Assembly (NCBI RefSeq): GCF_016808335.1
Contig: NC_053144.1
Location: 56,560,195-56,624,194, forward strand
Direction of reading: 5' to 3'
Source: Panicum virgatum
Taxonomy: Eukaryota; Streptophyta; Magnoliopsida; Poales; Poaceae
DNA length: 64,000 bases
Below the pieces are notes generated by a model. The model ran no database searches. It was not told the origin of the DNA and saw only the letters and a program-made list of their open reading frames with translations. The position numbers and the translations under genes were made by a program. Shown here in pieces: positions 50,186 to 60,457 of this stretch (positions are counted from its first letter, which is position 1; every line of letters starts with the position of its first letter).

Positions 50186-51346
50186 GCCCATGTGGCCCAA
50201 GACGACGAGCCCACCCTGATGTACGCCTTCGGGGTCGTGGAGGAAGATGCATCGTCAACTCTGTCTCCTCTCCAAGCGTCGCCGTACATCCGCAACTGCA
50301 ACATCATTGACGACGATGCTCTGCCGCGCCAGCTCGAGGTCGTGGAGGCGAAGGTGTTCGCCGCCTTCGACGCCGCCGAGGATCGGGACCCAAAGCGCTG
50401 GGTCCTGGATACCGGGGCGACGAACCACATGACGGGATCCCGCGGCACCTTCTCCGACCTCGACATCGGCATCGTCGGCACGGTACGCTTCGGCGACAGC
50501 TCAGTCGTCAAGATCGAGGGCCGCGGCACCGTTCTATTCGCCTGCAAGAATGGAGAACATCGCACCCTCGCCAACACCTACTTCATCCCACGGCTCACCA
50601 CCAACATTATAAGCGTCGGCCAGCTCGATGAGGTGGGGTTCCAGGTGCTCGTGGAGGAGGGAGTGATGCGGATCCGCGACGAGGAGCGCCGCCTGCTCGC
50701 CAAAATCCACCGGATCCCAAGCCGGCTCTACATACTCGACGCCGAGATTGCGCGGCCGGTGTGCTTTGCCGCGCACGCCAAGGAGGATGCGTGGCTCTGG
50801 CACGCCCGTTTTGGGCACGTCAACTTCGGCGTGCTGAGGAAGATGGGTCGAGAGGAGCTTGTCCGCAGCATGCCCCTGCTCGACCAGCCCGAGCAGCTCT
50901 GCGACGCTTGCCTTGCGGGCAAGCACTGGTGCACGCCGTTCCCACAGCGCGCCCTGGCACGTTCCATGGACGTGCTCCAGTTACTCCACGGTGACCTCTG
51001 CGGCCCCATCACGCCACCGACTCCGAGCAGTAATCGGTACTTCCTGCTCCTGGTCGATGATCACTCGCGATACATGTGGATCGCGTTGCTCCCCAGCAAG
51101 GATGGCGCGGCCGCGGCGATCAAGCGCATCCAGGCCGCGGCGGAACGGAAGGCCGGCAAACCAGTGCGCGCACTGCGTACTGACCGTGGAGGCGAGTTCC
51201 TTGCAGGCGACTTCGAGCAGTTCTGCATCGACCTCGGCGTACACCGTCAGCTCTCGGCGCCCTACTCACCGCAGCAAAACGGCGTCGTCGAGCGGCGCAA
51301 TCAATCTGTGGTGGGAACTGCCCGGTGTATGCTGAAGGCGAAGTAG
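50186..51346 (+). pseudogene. pol: Copia pol, first segment: protease and integrase
   Basis: Same frame as gag. It shows the aspartic protease active site DTGATNHM (Asp codon at 50408), the zinc-binding GAG-pre-integrase domain with LWHARFGHVNF, and an integrase core with DDHSRYMW, the DRGGEF motif and SPQQNGVVERRN (D,D,E residues present). The frame stops at TAG 51344-51346 and continues beyond in the same frame. This segment would end before the integrase C-terminal part. Confidence 0.85.
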
Positions 51347-53596
51347 CTCCCGGGCGAGTTCTGGGGTGAGGCAGTCACGACGGCCATCTATCTCCTTAAC
51401 CGGTCCTCTTCCAAGAGCATAGGAGGCAAGACCCCCTACGAGCTCTGGACAGGGAGCACGCCAGGAGTCCAGCACCTGTGCACGTTTGGCTGCATCGCGC
51501 ACATGAAGCTGACGACTCCGAACCTGAAGAAGCTCGATGACAGGAGTAGGCGCACCATCTTCGTCGGCTACGAGGCGGGCTCCAAGGCGTACCATCTGTT
51601 CGATCCATCGACCCGGCGCATCCACATCAGCCGCGACGTCGTCTTCGATGAGGCCGCCCAGTGGTCCTGGACAGGAGAGCTCGGCGATGCCGCTGAGGAC
51701 TTCCACATCCAGGAGGCCACCGCCGGACTACCTCAGGTGGTCACTATGACCACCTCGTCGACGCCAGCGGCTGCCGATGCATCCAGCTCGACGTCGGCCG
51801 CATCGACTCCCTCGCCACGGTCACCGCACCACGACGTCGCGCCGCCGACACCAAGCACCCCAGCACAAGCTGCTGGGCAAGAGCTGGAGTTCGCCACGCC
51901 CCCCAACATCGATGAAGCTGATCTGGATGCAGACCATGACGATGCACCACTCCGATTCCACAAGATCGACAACGTGCTTGGACCGGCGACGCCGAAGGGA
52001 CAAGCACATCACGAGACGTCGGAGCAGCTACTGATGGCCAGCGACACAGAGCCGTCCATGTTCGTCGAGGCACAGAAGCATGAATGCTGGCGTCACACCA
52101 TGCTCGATGAGATGACGGCGATCGAGGCGAACGGCACCTGGGAGCTCGTCGACCCTCCCCCGCGGACACAGGCCATTGGGCTCAAATGGGTCTTCAAGGC
52201 GAAGAAGGACGCAGCCGGGATCATCACCAAGTATAAAGCCCGGCTAGTCGCGAAGGGCTATGTGCAGCGCCAAGGTGTCGACTTCGACGAAGTGTTCGCT
52301 CCAGTGGCGCGCCTGGAGTCTGTGCGGCTACTCCTTGCGCACGCCGCGAACGAGGGCTGGGTTGTCCATCATATGGATGTCAAATCGGCCTTCCTCAATG
52401 GCGAGCTGCAGGAAGAGATCTTCGTCGAGCAGCCGCCGGGCTTCGTCCTCAAGGAGCAAGAGGGCAAGGTGCTGCACCTCGTCAAGGCGTTGTACGTGCT
52501 TCGTCAAGCCCCGCGCGCGTGGTATGCGAAGCTGGACGGCTCCCTGCTCAGCCTCGGCTTCCGGCATAGCAACTCCGAGCATGCGGTATACCTGCGCGGC
52601 GAGGGCGCACGACGACTCGTCGTGGGCGTGTACGTCGACGATCTAGTGATCACCGGTGGCTGCACGGGCGACATCGACGAGTTCAAGTCGCAGATGAAGG
52701 CCACGTTCCAGATGAGTGATCTGGGGTTGCTCCACTACTATCTTGGTCTGGAGGTAACCCAGCTCGACAGCGGCATCACTTTGGGACAAAGTGCATACGC
52801 GGCGAAGATCCTAGAGAACGCCGGGCTGACTGGGTGCAATCCCAGTTTTATCCCCATGGAGCCACGCCTCAAGCTGAGCAAGGAGAGCAGTGCGCCCGCT
52901 GTCGACGCAACAGCGTACAGGAGCATTGTTGGCTCCCTGCGCTACCTGGTGAATACCAGGCCAGACCTGGCCTACTCGGTGGGCTACGTGAGCCGCTTCA
53001 TGGAGAAGCCGACCACCGAGCACCTGGCAGCTGTGAAGAGGGTGCTGCGGTACATCGCCGGCACTCTGGACTACGGCTGCTTCTACACGAGGAAGGAGAA
53101 GGATGCGCACCTCGTCGGTTTCAACGACAGTGATCTTGCCGGGGACATCGACACACGCAAGAGCACCACTGGCGTCATCTACTTCCTCGGCAAGAACGTC
53201 ATCACCTGGCAGTCACAGAAGCAAAAGGTCGTCGCTCTGTCCTCATGTGAGGCAGAATACATTGCTGGAACTGCTGCTGCCTGCCAGGGTGTGTGGCTGG
53301 CACGTCTCCTAGCTGAGCTGAAGGGCAAGGAGGAAGGCGCGGTGAAGATCAACATCGACAATCAGTCCGCTGTTCAACTCAGTAAGAACCCTGTCTTCCA
53401 CGATCGCAGCAAACATATAGATACAAGATTTCATTTTATTCGTGAGAGCATGGAAGAAGGAAGGGTGTGCGTTGCCTCCATTGGCACCACTGAGCAACTG
53501 GCGGGCATCATGACGAAGGCTCTGGCACGCGAACATTTCTGTGATCTGCGCGCCAGGCTCGGCCTCGTCAATCTCAAGCAGATACGCAAGGCTTAG
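51347..53596 (+). pseudogene. pol: Copia pol, second segment: integrase C-terminus, reverse transcriptase, RNase H
   Basis: The frame continues directly after the TAG and stays open to 53596. It holds the integrase tail (NRSSSKSIGGKTPYELW), the reverse transcriptase (KARLVAKGYVQRQGVDF, MDVKSAFLNGEL, and the catalytic YVDD at 52631-52642) and RNase H (DSDLAGDIDTRKSTTG, SSCEAEYIA). All catalytic motifs look intact, so the stop codons at 50183 and 51344 are the only evident lesions. The first ATG in this segment is at 51503. Confidence 0.88.
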
Positions 53597-53605
53597 GAGG
53601 AGATT
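53595..53605 (+). other. Polypurine tract of the Copia element
   Basis: 'aggaggagatt' lies immediately before the 3' LTR, overlapping the pol stop codon, at the position for plus-strand priming. Confidence 0.7.
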
Positions 53606-53991
53606 TGTTAGTTAAGCCTTGCATTGTAGATAGACTTGCATGTTTCCTTTTCTGTTATGCATGCGCACGAGCACTGTATTCTGTGGTCGCCGTGCGCGTA
53701 GAGGTCGTGGCCGAGAATAGCTCGCCACGAACCTGGGCTCTCAGCTGTGATCGGCGTCGTGGGCGTGGGGATGGACGCGCCGAAATCACGCGACGTGCGG
53801 CAAATGGCCGAGCGCTTTGCCTTGTAATCTTTGCTTTATATTCAGTAAAGAACAACAGAAAACGCTGCCAGTTCAAGCAGCACCAAACTATTGTGTCCAA
53901 GTGATAACGTGTGTTTCTTGCTGTGAGACCTCGTCCTCCGGCGAGCTTGCGACCTCGACGCCGGCGTACATCGCCGGGCTCAGGTCCAACA
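53606..53991 (+). repeat. 3' LTR of the Copia element
   Basis: 386 bp, starts 'tgttagttaagcc' and ends 'caggtccaaca'. About eight substitutions and one indel separate it from the 5' LTR. Confidence 0.93.
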
Positions 53992-54332
53992 GAAGATGTC
54001 CATGGCCATGTAGAGCGGCCGGTCGGCGAGGATGGCATCGTGGGTCTTCAAGACCTCCCTTCCCGCCTCGGGGGAGGAGACCACCATCGTGCGGACATGG
54101 AGCATGATGGGGCCGTACCTCTGCGCCAGCCTACGCATGGCGTGGTGCGGCAGGGCGCCCAGAAGGCAGTGCATGTTCCTGATGACTGGCAGTGGCCATG
54201 GCCCGGGAGGCAGGTTCAGGCCGGCATCGCGGCGCCCGGATCGGAGGAGGCTTCTTTGAGTTTGAGGAGCATGGCGATGACGATGAGGGCGCAGAGCAAG
54301 GTTTAGCACCCGACTGTTGCTGTCTTTGCCAT
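53992..54332 (-). pseudogene. CYP71-type P450 pseudogene, N-terminal part
   Basis: Minus strand from an ATG at 54332. A stop codon comes after only nine codons, and a frame change separates the anchor region from LNLPPGPWPLPVIRNMHC. From there to LYMAMDIF the frame is open, except that a 12-bp in-frame deletion removes four residues before MVVSSPEA. It retains the 16 bases (54154-54169) that the neighbouring P450 has lost. The 'gaaga' at 53992-53996 is the right target duplication of the Copia element, and the gene continues at 48737. Confidence 0.8.
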
Positions 54333-54594
54333 GGCTGGCAAGGTACTGGTTGATGTCTACGGAGGTTTTGCAGCAGAAACGCAGAGCGGCGACAGTGAAG
54401 ATGGCTATATATGGAGATGGGGTTAGTAAGCATCCAAATGTAAGCAACCCATAGATTTGGAAGCAATAAAGAATCTAAATGGTAATGAGATATTGAGATG
54501 TACATGAATTGGTCGGTGATGGCATTTTACAGAAAAATATTTTGCATAGTTAGATAACGACGAGTAATATTCTAGAGATAAATATTTTGTAAAG

Positions 54595-54868
54595 GAGAGT
54601 GTGGAAGTTGCCACATTTCAACACCGCAACACCCATAAGCACTTATAAATAGGGGTGCTCCCCTTCCTGTTGTCATACCATGGCACAAGTGTCTCAAGTC
54701 GGAGATGGCAAGGTTGCCATGTAGTGTAGTAGTGTCATAGTATGGTAGCTACATAAAGAGTGCAAGAGTCTTGTGTTGTACTAAGTTATGGTGAATAAAG
54801 AGTTAGTCCCCATATAAAGTTGGTCTCCCCTGTTGGTGTCTAGGTGAAGGTCTTGGTATCACACTACT
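54595..54868 (+). mobile_element. LTR-like remnant (probable solo or truncated LTR)
   Basis: A 'tataaata' promoter word (54645), a 'gaataaagag' polyadenylation-like word (54792), and then 'ttggtatcacactac' after the putative end, which resembles a Copia primer binding site (tggtatca). No internal coding follows. Identification is by arrangement only. Confidence 0.4.
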
Positions 54869-56164
54869 ACCGCATCTCAGAAGTCGACGTCAAGGTTAGA
54901 GCCGCCGATTTCTGAAAAAAGTCCTTTAAATTGCTATAATAATGAAGTATTAAATGTGGTTTTAAATATTAGTATATTCTCTTGTCAGGCTAGCGCTAAG
55001 TAGGGGGACCCAAGAAGCTATCCAGCTACTGGTTCAAATGAAGGAAGTAAATGATAGTCATCGCATGAGAATGGTGTTTGTGATAAACGACTTTGATGAT
55101 GAGATCGGATGGGGTATGAGATTTATAATCAAATCAACATAGTCAAGTGCCCTTGTGATATCGTGTTCACATGTTATCCACTGAGCTAACAACACGCAGA
55201 TCACGCGATCATCAATTGAGTTCGGCGCTGATATACATCATGAGGATAGAGAGGTTGCCATTGCCATACTTAGTCAACCTCCAAATATCTAGAAATAAGA
55301 TTCTGTGAGAGATCCGTGGATATAATGGTTGGAGAGAGGGCCTTTTGACCACATATTTCAATCCTAAGTTGCTTAGTGGGATTTGCTTTGATAGTACTGT
55401 TTGTCTATCATAGGACGATGGTAGTCTTTCCTTCTAACTTTATTTACTTTGTCAATATGTTTGGTTGTTTGATGTGAATATGTATTGTTAATGTTCATTT
55501 GTCTTTGAAACTGTGTCTGCTGCCAATTTGTACTGATAATGTTCATTTGTCTTTGAAAGTGCTCCCCTAGATGAAGAGTCCTTGAATACTTAGTTGGCAA
55601 ATGTGGTGCATTCCTGTCGCTCACAAGCTAGATGCTCAGGCGATTCGATTATCTACAATAGATAGGCTATTGGTGTGCAATTTCAAAGTAGAACTTAGAT
55701 GGAGTGTGCACCATCCAGTCAGACTATGAAAAAGATATTGAAGAAGTGGGTTAATATTCCAGCTGTGGTAAGAGCCGCCTTGTGCCATGTCAGTCTTGCA
55801 TTACTTAGCTCCCCATTTAAGACTGTCATCCTTTGCATCTTCCTTTCATGAGGAAGAGAGACTTAAAGGTGGTGGTTGGTTTTGTATGATCATTCTGTAG
55901 GTTGCAGGCCGCTCCAGTAAGTCAGTGCTCTAGTGCGCCCTGTTCCCGGGTGTCAGCACCGTCTACCCGATCGCTGCCCCAGCAGGCCACTCTAGTGCGC
56001 CCTAGTTACCAACTGGGAGCCGCCCCTGTCTAGAAGTTTACATCTAAATCTATATATTTGCTTAATTGATGAACTATTTCTACATTTCTAGTATTTGCTT
56101 AATTGATTCTCTAACTGCAACCTCTCACTGTATTTTCGGCCCTCAAGTGATTGTCGTTTGGCGA
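54869..56164. other. Intergenic, no gene seen
   Basis: AT-rich, probably old repeat sequence. Short internal duplications occur, such as 'aatgttcatttgtctttgaaa' words near 55490 and 55538. No supported gene. Confidence 0.45.
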
Positions 56165-56372
56165 ATGCAGTTTTTTTTATTTGGAACTTGTCTCGTTCGA
56201 GATCAATTGTTGGTCCAGTATTGAAAAATCCAAAAAAAAGTAGCTAAATTGGATAGGTATGATTATCGTTGAGCACATGCAGTATTTTTTTTATTTGGAA
56301 CCTGTCTCGTTCGAGATCAATTGTTGGTCCAGTATTGAAAAATCCAAAAAAAATGCAGCTAAATTGGATAGG
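56165..56372. repeat. Tandem duplication, 112-bp period, two copies
   Basis: The segment starting 'atgcag' at 56165 recurs at 56277, with near identity over about 95 bp (for example 'tctcgttcgagatcaattgt'). Confidence 0.9.
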
Positions 56373-57768
56373 TGACACCCCTGTAGGCTGTGGTCGTAAG
56401 GAGAAGGATCTTACTTTTCCTCACATCACCGGTCCCTGTTCCTTTGATCTACCGAAAAAAGGACTAATTAGTTTAGTAAATAATGTATCACCTTTTGTTA
56501 AGACTGACACGGTGTTTTGGTGCATGTTTATCTCTTTTTCCCCCTAAAAACCATAGCTCTCAACTTTGGAAAACAATGCTTAGATGTCAGTGGCAATAGC
56601 TTCCTTTGCTCTTATCATGATTTTTTGTTTCAATTTCAATCTATTCTTAGATTTGAGAAGGGGATGACGCTCCGAAGAACTAGTTGAACTAGATAAGTTC
56701 CGTGAACTGCCATTGGCAGTTGTGACCTTTAGCTAGTTAGCTTATGTTTCTAGACATTAGTTGCAAGAAACAATAACAGGCATCAATATTGTTGCAAGGC
56801 ATCTTGTTGAACTCAGAAATTTAAGCATCATGGTGCCTTCAATTTTAGAGGAGTTGAATATAATGATTGTGGTAATTAATTATACGCCGAGAAGCTCTCA
56901 ACTAATAAATGTTGGATCCACTTGTTAGGGTCAAAAGTGGTAGGAGAAGAAATCACAAATTCTAGGATGTTTTTGCCAAAAACTAATTTATTTTCTCACC
57001 GTTGGGTTCGCTTATTACCCGCCGGCTGTCAAGCGCGCTTTGCCCACCCCTGTCTGTCTCTGATATCCCTGGCTTCTTCTCCGTTCTCCCCGTCGACCGC
57101 CCCTCCCTCCCTCTCGGATTCTCATTGTCGGCCTAAGAAGAGCTCCGGGGGATTCGCTCCCTCCCCGTCGGCGCCCATGGAAGAGCCCAGCCTCGTCTCC
57201 ATGGCTCCTGCTCGAGCGCGGTCCTCCCTCAAAATCACGATCCTAGCACCACGCCACCACCTGCTGCCTCTAGAAACTGCCTAGCTTCACGGATCGTCCT
57301 CTGTTTCGCGACTTCGACGGCTCAAGCGCTCGGCGGCGCTCGTTGTCGCCTCACTGCCATGCGTGCGAGCACCAAGTGCTCGAGCTCGACAATTTGCCCA
57401 CAAGAGGACGTGTTCATCTTACCTTTTCCTCTGAACAAGCGCTTTGCACTTTCAAAATTTTGGAATTTGGAATGAACTCCGCCAATCCCGCTGTAGCCGG
57501 TGACAAATATCTCTGTGCATTGAGACGACTGAAATGGCCTTCGTCCTCGGCGGCGGGGACGGCCAAGGGCACGAGGACCCCGGCATCCCCATCCTTGGCA
57601 GCGGCTCACCGTGGATCCGGCGTCCGAGTGTTCTTTCCTTTGAAAACATTGTTTAATGGAAGTGATCTCGTATGAAAAATCTAAGTATCTATGGGCATGT
57701 ATAGCCCAGAGTTATTTTCAGGACTATTCTTTAGCCCATGCAAAATAGCCCTCTATTCAAATAACCTT
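56373..57768. other. Intergenic, GC-rich block without a recognised gene
   Basis: The stretch 57000-57650 resembles a grass 5' exon in composition and contains several short open frames, including one starting MEEPSLVSMAP at 57178. None continues into a recognisable protein, so I call no gene. Confidence 0.4.
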
Positions 57769-58102
57769 GCACTGTTTGGATCCCTTGGCTATTTTGGTTT
57801 TAATACATTTTTCCAATCCCCCCACACCAAGATTCAATGAAATGTGCCTATCAGCTTACACTAACAGCAAATTACATAATGAATCGGAAAAAAATTACAA
57901 CAGAGTGCATGTCTTCCTGGGAGAAGAAATCGTCAATCGAAGCCGCCCCTCTCCATGGAGAACAAATCGAAGGGGATCCGCGTGGATCAGGAGGCGGCGA
58001 CGGCGACGTTTGGGGGCTGGATCCGCGACTGAGAGGTGGCGGCGGCGCGAGTGAGGCGGGTGACCGGCGACTGGGAGGTGGCGGCGGCGCTAGTCAAGGC
58101 CT

Positions 58103-58110
58103 GATGGCGA
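58103..58110. repeat. Target-site duplication of the Ds-like element, left copy (gatggcga)
   Basis: Matches 'gatggcgg' at 58844-58851 in seven of eight bases; an 8-bp duplication is the hAT signature. Confidence 0.7.
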
Positions 58111-58843
58111 TAGGGATGAAAACAGTCGGGAACGGTCGGGGAAACCCTTTAACCATTCCCGCAATCATATTTTTTTTGTCGGGAACGGAAATGGGAACGG
58201 GAACGCCGGACGGGAATACGAAACCGATATTACGGGATATCGGGAACGGAATAATTCGATCGGGAATAAGCCGGTTACGATCGGGAATCGAAAACTCAAA
58301 ACGGAAACACCACCACATGTTACCATTTCAAACATTTAGCTCAACAAAGTAGTTACAACCGTGTATAACTTATACATGAAAAAAATAAAAGGAATGAATT
58401 GTATAAGAAGATAAAAAAGGAAAAGAAAAGAAATAAAATTGATGAAACCTGCTGTTCTGTCCTCTGTGCTCCTTCGTCACTTCGTGAATGCTTGGGCCAT
58501 CGTGGGCCGCGTCCTTAATTAGCCCCTTGCGTGGAGGGCGGCAGCAAGCCAGCAACGCAAGAGCTTTAGTACCACTTTGCGAAACTGACATAGAAAGGTG
58601 TCTGCTGGTGCACTATAAAATGAGACCTAAAGGCGGGGGACAAACAGCGAATGTGTTCCACGCTCCTCAGTTGATGGGCCGGACTAAAATATTTAGGAGC
58701 TTTGCTTGTTGGGTCTGAGAAGAAAACATAAACGGGATTCTTGACGGAAATTTCCCGTATTAATACGGGATCCGTGGAATCGGTCAGAAAAGTGATACGG
58801 TGTCGGTCGGTACGGGATCTTCCCGTTTCTGCTTTCATCCCTA
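58111..58843. mobile_element. Ds-like non-autonomous hAT element, 733 bp
   Basis: The left end 'tagggatgaaaacagtcggg' and the right end 'tctgctttcatccctag' are inverted copies of the Ac/Ds-type terminus. Subterminal stretches are full of 'cggga'/'tcccg' words ('gggaacggtcgggg', 'ttcccgtattaatacggga'), typical of Ac transposase-binding regions. No transposase is encoded. An 8-bp duplication with one mismatch flanks it. Confidence 0.8.
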
Positions 58844-59189
58844 GATGGCGGCGCATGCAGGGGCAGGCGGCTCAGCTGGGGCAGGTGGCGCGACACTGGG
58901 AGGGTGCGCGCGGATGGGGGGAGGCGACAACGCAGGGCGGCGCGGATGGGGCAGTCGCGGGACGGCGCGCGTCCGCGCGGAGAGGCTCACGGGAGGATCC
59001 CGTGCGGTGGGGAGGAGATAAGGTGGGCCCCGCCGAAAAATAGCCCAAATAGCACCACTTGAGGAGATATTTTTTTGGGATGGGTTATTTCCAAATAGCT
59101 CTAAAATAGCCCTCCCGTTTGAATCCTCTTGGGCTATTTGGGATTATTTGGGGGTGGTCTAAAAAATAACCCATGGATCCAAACAGGGC

Positions 59190-59932
59190 CTATGATCGAT
59201 TTCATGGATTTCTATGCAATAAAATGCTTTATTTAAAGTGCAAGAGAAAATGTGAATGAAACCGCCAGATAGTTTAGCGTCAGCCTTGTGGTTTTGTGGC
59301 TGCCCATAATCCGTCCCACCTGCAAGCTTACATCGACCTATTACATATTTATACATGCAGCTCCGTCAATGTCTCTCATGGAGAGTCAATGTAATCATAT
59401 TCACGGAAGCACAATAAAATAATTGCTCTCAACTTCAACTAATTCGCAAATATCACTTCAATTTGGAGTATGGCCTTCAATTTGGAGAACGACACTATAA
59501 CTCAAGTGATATTACACAACTAAACACTAGAAAACCGTGAGAGCATAACGCACAATAATATATATTACAAGACTATCAATGATTAGCCAACGTGATAACC
59601 TAAGAAACAAGGTACAACAGGTACGTTCACCAGTTAAGAAATGGCAATAGCGCTCCAACAGAGTAAAGAACATCTGGTGTCTTCTACATGGCCCAACACT
59701 GGATTCCATTGACAATTTTCATCTGGGGAGAACGGATGCATCTGGGTGGATTTCCATGGTTAGGCATACACAATGTAGCAGCAACTACACGAGGGAGATA
59801 CCTTGCCTTGGGCACAGGCCAGCTGTTGTACAACAATTTGAAGACAATGTAATGCAACCCAAAAGATTATGCGGAACATTGTTGCGGTACATTAGAAGAT
59901 CAGAATACCTGTTTGGATGAACACTGCTATCA
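59190..59932. other. Intergenic, no gene seen
   Basis: AT-rich flank between the TIR element and the SINE. It could belong to the 3' region of the minus-strand protease-like gene. Confidence 0.45.
59917..59932. repeat. Target-site duplication of the SINE, left copy
   Basis: 'atgaacactgctatca' is repeated exactly at 60259-60274. Confidence 0.9.
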
Positions 59933-60258
59933 AAAACTCGGCCGGGTGGGGAAAGACCGCCCCACCGGTATTGACTTTCTAGAAGAAGCCTCGGCTTCCC
60001 CGACCGAGAAAATCCCCGAACCCTGGCCCCGCCCTGACACTGGGGGCCGTAGCCCATGGGGAACCCTGCCTGGGCCATGTAAAGGTCCTCAGGCCGACCT
60101 GGGCCGACCTGGGCCGTCCACACCAGTGCATTGGCACCGGGGCCAACGAGGGGATTTTTTTAACCTCAGCCTGAAATTCGCTCCCACGGGGAATCGAACC
60201 CAGGACCTGAGGAGTACCGCCGGGTTCCTCTAACCAATTCAGCTAGAGGCCTTTTGGT
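59933..60258 (-). mobile_element. tRNA-derived SINE, 326 bp
   Basis: Read on the minus strand it starts near 'ggcctctagctgaattgg'. It has a polymerase III box A ('tagctgaattgg', 60246-60235) and a perfect box B ('ggttcgattcc', 60200-60190), followed by a tRNA-unrelated body and a 3' T-run. The 16-bp exact target duplication (59917-59932 and 60259-60274) proves retroposition. An internal 'ggcccaggtc' word is tandemly repeated. Confidence 0.88.
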
Positions 60259-60457
60259 ATGAACACTGCTATCATCTCCATTGATAGCCCACTCAGGCAC
60301 ACTAGATGCATAACCATCAAACCCAACTTCAGCGACAGTCCTGTCGAACACAACAGAGAAATTATGTGCTCCAATGAGACTCAAAACTACTCATAGCAGC
60401 TTACGGCCAAATGCACCCATCCTTGACACTTGAATGAAAATGTTAGATGACAATCAC

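Larger units (their letters stand above)
48738..53991 (+). mobile_element. Ty1/Copia LTR retrotransposon, 5254 bp, near-complete
   Basis: Two LTRs (385 and 386 bp, TG...CA ends), a primer binding site, a gag-pol region in Copia order (protease, integrase, reverse transcriptase, RNase H), a purine-rich tract and a 5-bp target duplication are all visible. By eye the LTRs differ at eight positions plus one indel (about 98% identity). At an assumed 1.3e-8 substitutions per site per year this suggests under about one million years. It is inserted in sense orientation to the window, antisense to the P450 it breaks. Two in-frame amber codons (50183 and 51344) interrupt the polyprotein frame. Confidence 0.95.
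57769..59189. mobile_element. TIR element (about 1.42 kb) containing a nested Ds-like insertion
   Basis: The left end 'gcactgtttggatcccttgg' and the right end (reverse) 'gccctgtttggatccatggg' match with few changes. Just inside, both ends carry 'ggctatttt'-like words. The interior is very GC-rich with no transposase. It is interrupted at 58111-58843 by the Ds-like element. Superfamily not resolved. Confidence 0.55.

Noticed and set aside
49414..50577. 387-codon minus-strand open frame
   Set aside because: Antisense of the Copia gag and protease coding region.
60190..60246. tRNA gene on the minus strand
   Set aside because: Boxes A and B belong to the tRNA-derived head of a SINE with a 16-bp target duplication; the cloverleaf is not complete.
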